In this document: positions 1 through 4,944 of the stretch, in pieces
Layout of the letters: each line of letters begins with the position of its first letter
Numbering within the stretch: position 1 is the first letter of the stretch
NCBI GenBank assembly: GCA_017622255.1
Contig: JAGARL010000257.1
Coordinates: forward strand, 1-6,355
Length of the DNA: 6,355 nucleotides
From: Methanocorpusculum sp.
Lineage (GTDB): Archaea; Halobacteriota; Methanomicrobia; Methanomicrobiales; Methanocorpusculaceae
Direction: 5' to 3'
The notes under the pieces: model-generated
Told to the model about the DNA's origin: nothing
Databases searched by the model: none
Seen by the model: the letters and a program-made list of their open reading frames with translations, nothing else
Program-made: the position numbers and the translations under genes

Positions 1-1
1 A

Positions 2-196
2 GAGTACTGGGCGCCTTTGGGCGTGTGGGTTATCCGCGAGGCATCACATGCGGCGCTTGCAAAAGAGCCAAAGCGTTTCGGCACGCTTTCCGAGGCAGTG
101 AGCGCCGCGTCTGTTCTGCTGGATACGAGTTTCTGGATTCCAAGAATGGGGCTCCTGAAGGATATCCGGGAACAGAAGACGCTGTTTGATTTCTAA
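2..196 (+). CDS. Nre family archaeal DNA repair protein, C-terminal end (5' end outside window)
   Basis: The last 64 codons of a gene run in from the left edge and stop at TAA 194-196. The fragment contains EYWAPLGVWVIREASHAAL, which resembles the conserved C-terminal region of archaeal Nre proteins (DUF650/DUF651 family), where a PLGVW-x-RE segment is typical. The protein ends in QKTLFDF (bases 173-193), which fits the PCNA-interacting peptide pattern Q-x-x-(I/L/M)-x-x-F-(F/Y). Nre proteins are reported to act in repair of DNA damage in haloarchaea through such a C-terminal PCNA-binding peptide; that role is family knowledge, not something this fragment proves. The N-terminal domains lie outside the window, so NreA and NreB cannot be told apart. 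The gene converges on rsm22 with an 18-base gap. Family assignment is good but rests on a short fragment. Confidence 0.78.
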   Translation, partial: EYWAPLGVWVIREASHAALAKEPKRFGTLSEAVSAASVLLDTSFWIPRMGLLKDIREQKTLFDF

Positions 197-235
197 ATAA
201 AAAAAAGGAGAGAGTTACTTCCGTCCTCTCTTTTT
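197..235. terminator. Bidirectional terminator-like hairpin between nre and rsm22
   Basis: An A8 tract at 199-206 is followed by GGAGAGAG (207-214), and CTCTCTTTTT lies at 226-235. The two arms can pair as AAAAAG-AGAG with CTCTC-TTTTT, with one bulged G near 208 and a loop of about 13 bases. Transcripts of nre (+) meet T5 at 231-235, and transcripts of rsm22 (-) meet T8 at 206-199 right after their stop. Poly-T tracts are the main intrinsic termination signal in euryarchaea, so a shared terminator for the convergent pair is plausible. The T5 arm lies inside the last codons of rsm22. The pairing was worked out by eye, without an energy calculation. Confidence 0.45.
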
Positions 236-1636
236 CACCGCAGCCTCGCCTTTTTTCCGCTCGCCTGCGTAATGCACTCCGCGCTTTCCGGTTCCGTACT
301 TTTCCTTTAACGCCTTTGCCTTATCCGGCGCCGGAACTCCCGTGGACGTTCCCGCAATCATCCGGCAGAAACTCTCCTGCCCCATTAACAGATTATAGGC
401 CTTCTGCTTCTGGTTATACCGCACCAGAACAGAATCCACCGCAACAACCGAACCATACGATGCGGTCAGCAGTGCCTCGTGTTCCGGCGTTCTGTGGAAT
501 GCCGGAAGCGCCAGATAACAGGGAACAGAGCCTGAGCCGTCACAGGCAAGGAACAGATAGTTCTTCGCATCCCCGATATCGTTTGACATCACAGAAACAG
601 TCACGTGGATGCGTTTTCCCTCATGGCGTTTAATCTGCGAAAGCCGGGCACGTTTTGCGTCGGCTGGAATCTTATATCCGCATTTGCGATGCCCGTCGGT
701 TCTGAAAACCGCATAGGAGAACTTCACATCCGTGTTGACGAAGCGGTACTTTTCCTTATCTCCGCCGAGTGCATACATCAGCCGTGTCGGCTTGATGTCC
801 GCATAGGACTGGAAGGTCCAGCAGGGAGAGACCTTGCAGGGAACACCGCGAAGGTCGTTGCAGGGAGCATAAATCGTCAGTCCCTTCTCCTTTGCCATGC
901 GGGAAATATCACGCAGTGCCGTTGCGTTTTCCAGATCCGCAGGTTCCAGGACAGCCAGATTTCCGTCACGGGAAAGACGTGTGGAGAGTGACACCAAAAG
1001 GTCTGCCTTGCCCTCGCGATCAAGCGAGGTCAGCTCGTTTACCACATTGGCGCAGATAATCAAATCAAACTCGCCTTCAGGAAGTTCTTTGGTGATGTCA
1101 AGCGATAGCGGCTTGTTTGCCCTGGAATTTCCGCCGAATGACTGCAGCATGCGGGGAACCAGATAGGAGTATGCCTCGCGATGTGTGTCGGCCCGCTCGA
1201 CAGCAGTAATCTCTGCTGTCATCCCTGAAATCACTGACAAAACGCGGGCGATTCCAATCGTTGCCGTTCCAGGCCCTGCCCCTACATCCAGCACCCGGAT
1301 GTGTTTTCGCATCAGACCGGCGTTCACCAACGCGGCAAAGAACTCTGACACCTCATGCACATATCCCGGCATCTGATATGCCATATAGGAGAGAACACTG
1401 TATGCTCCGCGGTACGCAACAGACTTCTTCTCTCCTTCCTTCCAGTACGACTCCTTCTGCCCGGAAACCGCAGAACGAATCCGTTCCAGAACCGTCTCAT
1501 CATTCCACTTTTTATCGGTAACCTTCTCGATATACGAGAGAGTTAATTTGTTCAGTTTTGGAATACTGCGCTCTGAAAGAAGCGTGGAGAGAGCTTTTCG
1601 CTCCTCATCATTTGGCGTATAACGCGGATTATCCAT
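215..1636 (-). CDS. Rsm22 family small-ribosomal-subunit-associated methyltransferase-like protein
   Basis: This 473-residue protein matches the Rsm22/METTL17 family, whose mitochondrial members bind the small ribosomal subunit during assembly. A helical N-terminal part (about 1-110) precedes a Rossmann methyltransferase core with LDVGAGPG (116-123) as SAM-binding motif I and ANVVNELTSL (196-205) beyond the fourth strand. A cysteine cluster follows, C259, C267 and C272, in the APC-PC-PCWTF context typical of the family; C319 could be a fourth ligand. Mitochondrial members hold a 4Fe-4S cluster here, so a cluster in this protein is an inference. Residues about 340-425 look like an all-beta, OB-like module, and the tail from 435 is rich in Lys/Arg, suggesting rRNA contact. 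The ATG at 1636 lies 6 bases after the zpr1 stop, with no Shine-Dalgarno visible, so the gene is probably the last of the sepF-zpr1-rsm22 unit. Whether it still methylates anything is unknown. Confidence 0.88.
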   Translation of the reverse strand: MDNPRYTPNDEERKALSTLLSERSIPKLNKLTLSYIEKVTDKKWNDETVLERIRSAVSGQKESYWKEGEKKSVAYRGAYSVLSYMAYQMPGYVHEVSEFFAALVNAGLMRKHIRVLDVGAGPGTATIGIARVLSVISGMTAEITAVERADTHREAYSYLVPRMLQSFGGNSRANKPLSLDITKELPEGEFDLIICANVVNELTSLDREGKADLLVSLSTRLSRDGNLAVLEPADLENATALRDISRMAKEKGLTIYAPCNDLRGVPCKVSPCWTFQSYADIKPTRLMYALGGDKEKYRFVNTDVKFSYAVFRTDGHRKCGYKIPADAKRARLSQIKRHEGKRIHVTVSVMSNDIGDAKNYLFLACDGSGSVPCYLALPAFHRTPEHEALLTASYGSVVAVDSVLVRYNQKQKAYNLLMGQESFCRMIAGTSTGVPAPDKAKALKEKYGTGKRGVHYAGERKKGEAAVKKRGRK

Positions 1637-1642
1637 AAAAAA

Positions 1643-2191
1643 TCAGTTGTAGGGAACAAAGCTCATGCCGTCTTCCCGTTCGACATCGAGCTTTGTCCGT
1701 TTTGCTTTCGGCGATACAATGCCGGAGTTTCCGGACGGGTCGGTAATCTTGAGCGTAAAGGAGAACTCGCCTTCGCGTGCTTTATTGATATTTTCCAGAA
1801 CCCCCATAGCGGCACGGATTTCGTCTCCTTCCGCGGAAAGAAGTGCACTTTTAACCGCACTTTCGGCTCTGGTTAAGACGCCTTCCACGTTTGAGACAAA
1901 ACCGCTGCATGCCGGCCCCGGTTTGATGTTTAAGCCGAGCTCTTCAATATCGATTTCGCCCGCCGTGCTTCTGACAACCCGTGCATTCAAGTCCTCAACT
2001 TCGGTGACATCCATCTCCCAGATGCATGGCTCACGCTCATTTAAAATCATCGTGTCCACGATGCGGAAACCGCATTCGCATACACCGCTGATTAAGAGGA
2101 TATCGGAAAAATAGGGGATATTTTCCGTATCGTAGATGAATTTGATTTCTTTTCCGCAGTCAGGACACGGGGCTGTTACAATCTGCCGCAT
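1643..2191 (-). CDS. zpr1: ZPR1-type zinc finger domain protein (archaeal single-unit form)
   Basis: The 182-residue product matches the archaeal ZPR1-related family, which has one zinc finger plus one beta-rich ZPR1 domain where eukaryotic ZPR1 has two such units. Zinc ligands are CPDC at C9 and C12, then CEC at C38 and C40 before GFR. The second pair is spaced C-x-C, one residue tighter than the C-x2-C of the eukaryotic finger. The family stretch RSTAGEIDIEELGL (74-87) continues to PGPACSGFVSNVEG (91-104), and the late DPSGNS motif is at 151-156. Eukaryotic ZPR1 binds and helps fold translation factor eEF1A; an equivalent chaperone role for archaeal EF-1A is inference. The start ATG at 2191 lies 6 bases past the sepF stop and the stop is 6 bases before rsm22, which argues for one transcript. 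No Shine-Dalgarno is seen ahead of the start. Confidence 0.9.
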   Translation of the reverse strand: MRQIVTAPCPDCGKEIKFIYDTENIPYFSDILLISGVCECGFRIVDTMILNEREPCIWEMDVTEVEDLNARVVRSTAGEIDIEELGLNIKPGPACSGFVSNVEGVLTRAESAVKSALLSAEGDEIRAAMGVLENINKAREGEFSFTLKITDPSGNSGIVSPKAKRTKLDVEREDGMSFVPYN

Positions 2192-2197
2192 GGAAGA

Positions 2198-2575
2198 TTA
2201 GTATCCGCCAATCTTTTCGCGGGAGATGCGCACACCGGTCGGCACAACGATAACATATCTCTGGTCGCCGAGACCGATGATGTCTCCGTTGACATCGCGG
2301 GATACTGCACGTAAATCGCCCATGACTCTGTCGAACATGATTTTGTCGAGCTTGAGTTTGGTGATGTCAACAATTACGATATTGCCGTTGTAAATTTCGT
2401 CCTTGATTGCCGGGCAGTCTTTGATATCGGTGACTGAAGCAACTTTGACGTACATAGTTGCCGGTGCCGGCTCGCCTGCGGCTCCTTCGTATGCCTGAAG
2501 GTCAAGTTTCATGTATGATTCTTCGTCGGACTGCTTTTTGTCCTTCGAACCGAATACTCCGTCGAGAAATCCCAT
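2198..2575 (-). CDS. sepF: SepF, FtsZ membrane anchor for cell division
   Basis: This 125-residue protein is archaeal SepF, which ties FtsZ filaments to the cytoplasmic membrane at the division site. The N-terminus MGFLDGVFGSKDKK (1-14) has the short amphipathic, glycine/phenylalanine-rich form of the membrane-targeting helix, which supports the start at 2575. A variable acidic linker (15-38) precedes the conserved core from about 40 to 118: MYVKVASVTDIKD, then GNIVIVDITKLKLDK, then the GDIIGLGDQRYVIVVPTGVRIS end. Length is normal for archaeal members. No ftsZ lies in the window. A TATA box centred near 2603 sits 28 bases upstream, so the mRNA should start at or next to the ATG. The gene leads a tight set with zpr1 and rsm22. 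A similar fold exists in bacterial SepF; the archaeal identity rests on the context and overall pattern. Confidence 0.93.
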   Translation of the reverse strand: MGFLDGVFGSKDKKQSDEESYMKLDLQAYEGAAGEPAPATMYVKVASVTDIKDCPAIKDEIYNGNIVIVDITKLKLDKIMFDRVMGDLRAVSRDVNGDIIGLGDQRYVIVVPTGVRISREKIGGY

Positions 2576-2597
2576 ATGATAGATAGTTTAGTGAGAG

Positions 2598-2612
2598 AAT
2601 TTATATGTTTAT
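2598..2612 (-). promoter_or_regulatory. TATA-box promoter of sepF, predicted leaderless start
   Basis: On the minus strand the 51-base gap upstream of sepF reads GATAAACATATAAATTC. The CATATAAA element (2607-2600) is centred about 28 bases before the A of the sepF ATG, and the adjacent GATAAA resembles the purine-rich TFB element. Since archaeal transcription starts about 25-27 bases after the TATA centre, the transcript should begin within one to three bases of the start codon. No Shine-Dalgarno precedes the ATG, which agrees with a leaderless mRNA. Confidence 0.65.
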
Positions 2613-2626
2613 CTGTCCGATGCCAC

Positions 2627-3124
2627 TCAGAGCTCGAGGTTCCAGAGCTCGTCGCCGATGTAGTGAATGTTTTTCGCGGCTTTTCCTTTCTCCAGCGCGA
2701 GAATACCTTCTGCATCATAGAGAGGGATAACAACCGCCAAGGGCTTTCCGTGGCTTTCGTCAACGGCTAACGCCGGAAGGCCTGCCTTGACATCTTCTGT
2801 GACATCCACAATTCCGGGACGCATGATATCTGCCCCGTTTACCATGTAGGGAACTGCCCCCATGTCAACGATGATTCTGCGTCCGGAGAAGGGACGCATG
2901 ACAGCGCCGCGGAGGGTTGGGAATGCCCATTCGTCCTTTTCCATTAAGAGCGGTTTTTTGTCGATGATATAGATGTTGAACTTCGCAGCGGTTTCCGCGA
3001 TTTCAATCATGGGCGCAGTGTAGAGTTTTGCGTCATCGCCGATGCTTTCAGACAGCTTCTGCATTAAGGAGTTAAGCTGTCCTTTCTTTATTGCATGGCG
3101 TTTTTTTATTGTAAGCTCTGCCAT
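2627..3124 (-). CDS. PUA-domain RNA-binding protein, archaeal MCT-1/Tma20-like
   Basis: The 165-residue protein has the two-part layout of the archaeal family related to eukaryotic MCT-1/Tma20: a pre-PUA domain (about 1-80, DUF1947-like) followed by a PUA RNA-binding domain (about 83-160). Within the PUA domain, VDMGAVPYMVNGADIMRPGI (86-105) carries the expected gly-rich turn, and GLPALAVDESHGKPLAVV and ALEKGKAAKNIHYIGDELW complete the fold. Eukaryotic relatives bind the 40S subunit and help recycle or re-initiate ribosomes; for the archaeal protein only RNA or ribosome binding can be inferred. The basic N-terminus (KKRHAIKKGQ) fits contact with RNA. The gene lies alone between tRNA-Ser and sepF, 51 bases from the sepF start, with no Shine-Dalgarno. 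It is not a pseudouridine synthase: it has no catalytic domain. Confidence 0.85.
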   Translation of the reverse strand: MAELTIKKRHAIKKGQLNSLMQKLSESIGDDAKLYTAPMIEIAETAAKFNIYIIDKKPLLMEKDEWAFPTLRGAVMRPFSGRRIIVDMGAVPYMVNGADIMRPGIVDVTEDVKAGLPALAVDESHGKPLAVVIPLYDAEGILALEKGKAAKNIHYIGDELWNLEL

Positions 3125-3148
3125 AGTGCTTTACTATTTGGACGGGAA

Positions 3149-3160
3149 GGATAATTAAGA
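3149..3160 (-). promoter_or_regulatory. Weak TATA-like element ahead of the PUA-protein gene
   Basis: The minus strand reads TCTTAATTATCC at 3160-3149, an AT-rich patch in an otherwise mixed sequence, centred about 30 bases upstream of the ATG at 3124. This predicts a transcript starting within a few bases of the start codon, as seems to be the case for sepF and hemD. The match to the archaeal TATA consensus is modest, and read-through from the tRNA gene upstream is an alternative source of transcript. Confidence 0.4.
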
Positions 3161-3196
3161 TGTGGAAAATGAATAGAGAACCGTTTGCAACAAGAC

Positions 3197-3218
3197 AAAG
3201 AAAAATCAATCAGAAAAA
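3197..3218 (-). terminator. Poly-T terminator downstream of tRNA-Ser
   Basis: Five to six bases past the tRNA 3' end the minus strand carries T5 (3218-3214), then a second T5 (3205-3201) followed shortly by T3 (3199-3197). Paired T-tracts directly after a tRNA gene are the usual euryarchaeal intrinsic terminator. No stable hairpin is needed or obvious. Confidence 0.5.
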
Positions 3219-3223
3219 GTGAG

Positions 3224-3307
3224 CGCTGAGGGTGAGACTTGAACTCACGAGAGACTTTCGCCTCACGGGCTTTCCAGGCCCGCGCCCTACCACTAGACTA
3301 CCTCAGC
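3224..3307 (-). tRNA. tRNA-Ser (anticodon GGA)
   Basis: The 84-base gene folds as a class II tRNA. The acceptor stem GCTGAGG/CCTCAGC is perfect over 7 pairs, with discriminator G at 3224. The D arm contains AGTGGTA. The anticodon stem CGGGC/GCCCG encloses loop CTGGAAA, giving anticodon GGA for serine codons UCC and UCU. A long variable arm, GAGGC-GAAA-GTCTC, forms a 5-pair stem with a GNRA tetraloop, as expected for serine. The T arm GTGAG-TTCAAGT-CTCAC is intact. There is no intron, and the bases after the discriminator are CTC, so CCA must be added after transcription. The gene lies 40 bases downstream of cbf5 on the same strand. Confidence 0.95.
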
Positions 3308-3338
3308 CTAAATCGGCATATCATATTGCACGTACCAG

Positions 3339-3348
3339 CATATTAACT
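3339..3348 (-). promoter_or_regulatory. Candidate TATA element of tRNA-Ser, abutting the cbf5 stop codon
   Basis: The minus strand reads TTAATATG at 3346-3339, immediately after the cbf5 stop codon. Its centre is about 35 bases from the first base of the mature tRNA, which would give a 5' leader of roughly 8-9 bases for RNase P to remove. A second AT-rich patch (AATATGATATG, 3328-3318) is too close to serve as the TATA box. Assignment is by spacing only. Confidence 0.38.
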
Positions 3349-4190
3349 TAGCGTCTTGGCTCTGCGAAAACCCGCACCGGAACCGCCACAATACCGTGTG
3401 AGCCAATCGGCATTTTGTCGGCGTCAAAAAGCGATTTTGCAAGAGCAATCAGCTTTCCGGACTCGGTTACGAGGACAACACTCTGGTTTGCCTTGAACTT
3501 TTCCACCGATAAAACACCGGGAGACGCAAGGGAAGCGCCGTGAGCTACAGCATCTGCCGCCCGCTCGCGGATGACAATCTTCGGGATATCAGAGATTGCC
3601 TTTTCCGGCGGGAGAATCATCTCTTCGAGGCGGGCAGTGTCCCCGGATTCCACCGCATCGCGGATTTCATGGAGCGTATAGGATTCAGCCGCAGTAAATC
3701 CGCCGGACATGGTTCTGCGAAGCTCAATCATCTGACCTCCGCAGCCAAGCACGTTTCCGATATGTACGCAGACACTTCGAATGTACGTGCCTGCTTCACA
3801 GCGGATGCGAAGCAGAACAAGACGTCCCTGCATATCGAGCACCTCAATCCGGTAGATAACGCGGATGCGAAGCGCGCGTTTTACCGCAGAGCGACGCGGC
3901 GGTCTCTGGTACACGCGGCCCGTAAATCCTTTGACCACGCGTTCCACCGTCTCGCGGTCAACATCTGCGTGCAGACGCATGCAGGCGATGTACTCCTTTT
4001 CGTGCTGGAGAAGAAGCGGAGCAAGCTTTACCGCTTTTCCAAGCATAACCACCAGGACACCGGAGACCATGGGATCCAGCGTTCCCGAATGCCCGACGCT
4101 GCATCCAAGCATGTCACCGACCCATGCCGCGACCTGATGGCTGGAAGGGCCTCTCGGTTTGTCAACCAGGAGAATCCCTGTATATCCCAT
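3348..4190 (-). CDS. cbf5: Cbf5/TruB-type pseudouridine synthase (archaeal H/ACA complex or tRNA Psi55)
   Basis: The enzyme turns uridine into pseudouridine in rRNA and tRNA; archaeal Cbf5 works with guide RNAs, Nop10, Gar1 and L7Ae, and can also make Psi55 in tRNA. The 280-residue protein opens with LLVDKPRGPSSHQV (7-20). The catalytic loop GHSGTLDP (33-40) holds D39, EKEY (64-67) supplies the active-site tyrosine, and PPRRSAVKR (97-105) and CEAGTYIRS (131-139) are the further TruB-fold motifs. A PUA domain fills about 201-280. From memory, Pyrococcus Cbf5 is about 340 residues; this one lacks roughly 50 N-terminal residues and the last 15 or so. The start is fixed: in frame, only 10 codons lie between the ATG and an upstream stop, and none is a start codon. 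The ATG is one base after the hemD stop (TGAGATG), with GGAG 10 bases ahead, so translation is probably coupled to hemD. Confidence 0.92.
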   Translation of the reverse strand: MGYTGILLVDKPRGPSSHQVAAWVGDMLGCSVGHSGTLDPMVSGVLVVMLGKAVKLAPLLLQHEKEYIACMRLHADVDRETVERVVKGFTGRVYQRPPRRSAVKRALRIRVIYRIEVLDMQGRLVLLRIRCEAGTYIRSVCVHIGNVLGCGGQMIELRRTMSGGFTAAESYTLHEIRDAVESGDTARLEEMILPPEKAISDIPKIVIRERAADAVAHGASLASPGVLSVEKFKANQSVVLVTESGKLIALAKSLFDADKMPIGSHGIVAVPVRVFAEPRR

Positions 4191-4191
4191 C

Positions 4192-4887
4192 TCAGAAGCG
4201 CTCCGTCCAGAGATAGGAGTTTAAGGCAATAAGAGAGCCTTCGACAGAACCGTCGCCGACAACAGACGGAGGACAGCCCCCATACATCATTGCCTGCGCA
4301 GTCACATCTCCGATAGCTATCATTATCATATCTTTTACCTTCGGAAGTCTGGACATCTCAAAGACTTCGGGGCTTGTGAAGAGAACAGCCCCGCATCCCG
4401 CAAGATCGAGCGGTTCATTGGTCGGTGCAAGTTCGAAACAGGAGAACTCAAAGGGAATGCCGCCGGCTTTTTCGATATCTGCTGCAAGCTGCGGGTAAGT
4501 ATAGTCAGCCCGCGGGATGCCGATTTTCTTTCCGCGAATCCATTTACCGAGATACGGGACTAAATCGCGCGAGTAGTAGAACGGGAGCATCTCTGCGGCA
4601 AGACCTGCGTTGTGAAGATCCTTTGCAGTCTGCGGACCGTTGGCAATCATGCGGACCTTGGTTGCCAGGCGCGGATTAATTAGGTGCCCAAGTTTTTCCG
4701 CGGCAAGGGCGCTCGGGAAGAAGATTGCGTCAAACTCGTGATTGTTTGCGGCGGTGACGAACTTCTCAATCTCTTCTGCATGTTCGTGATATCGGGCAGG
4801 GGAGACGAACTTTGCCTGATGGTTGTACTTTGCACAGATTGCCTCGTCTTCCACAGCTCCGGCATGCTGGGTAATGGCGACTAACAT
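4192..4887 (-). CDS. hemD: Uroporphyrinogen-III synthase
   Basis: HemD closes and inverts hydroxymethylbilane to uroporphyrinogen III, the branch point for coenzyme F430, corrinoids, siroheme and heme-like tetrapyrroles. The 231-residue product has the pseudo-repeated two-domain form: FFPSALAAEKL (56-66) and ANGPQTAKDL (82-91) in one half, FTSPEVFEMS (170-179), AIGDVTAQAM (191-200) and GDGSVEGSLIAL (211-222) in the other. These match the family's FTS-x and IG-x-x-TA motifs; sequence conservation in HemD is low, so the assignment rests on these and on length. The frame stays open to an ATG at 5019, but the start at 4887 is preferred: MLVAITQ begins the first beta strand, a TATA-like element sits about 27 bases upstream, and the extension would run 75 bases into the divergent gene. 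cbf5 follows after one base. Confidence 0.87.
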   Translation of the reverse strand: MLVAITQHAGAVEDEAICAKYNHQAKFVSPARYHEHAEEIEKFVTAANNHEFDAIFFPSALAAEKLGHLINPRLATKVRMIANGPQTAKDLHNAGLAAEMLPFYYSRDLVPYLGKWIRGKKIGIPRADYTYPQLAADIEKAGGIPFEFSCFELAPTNEPLDLAGCGAVLFTSPEVFEMSRLPKVKDMIMIAIGDVTAQAMMYGGCPPSVVGDGSVEGSLIALNSYLWTERF

Positions 4888-4907
4888 ATAGGAGAAGTAT
4901 TGACGTG

Positions 4908-4922
4908 CCAAATTAAATAACC
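4908..4922. promoter_or_regulatory. Shared AT-rich TATA-like element for divergent hemD and TctA-like gene
   Basis: The 57-base gap between the two start codons contains a single AT-rich run, CCAAATTAAATAACC. On the plus strand ATTAAATA (4912-4919) differs by one base from TTTAAATA and is centred about 29 bases before the ATG at 4945. On the minus strand TTTAATTT (4917-4910) is centred about 27 bases before the ATG at 4887. Both spacings predict leaderless transcripts. No Shine-Dalgarno precedes either start on its own strand. Whether both directions use the same TBP site is inference. Confidence 0.55.
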
Positions 4923-4944
4923 GACACATGCGAATTATTGAGTA

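Noticed and set aside
1637..1642. T6 tract (minus strand) between zpr1 and rsm22 as a possible internal terminator
   Set aside because: It directly abuts the rsm22 ATG and is short and isolated. There is no separate promoter for rsm22, so read-through is more likely.
2628..2652. Direct 9-base repeat CAGAGCTCG with self-complementary GAGCTC arms at the end of the PUA-protein gene
   Set aside because: It comes from the repeated EL/LEL codons of the C-terminus ELWNLEL. A 6-pair hairpin is possible, but no T-tract follows, so it does not look like a terminator.
3125..3223. A small RNA gene (H/ACA or C/D box) in the gap between the PUA gene and tRNA-Ser, suggested by nearby cbf5
   Set aside because: I see no ACA-tailed hairpin or paired C/D boxes. 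The gap is explained by tRNA terminator T-tracts and a TATA-like element for the PUA gene.
3540..4232. 230-residue open frame on the plus strand opposite cbf5
   Set aside because: Antisense shadow of a well-conserved gene. Its translation shows no recognisable domain and cbf5 accounts for the sequence.
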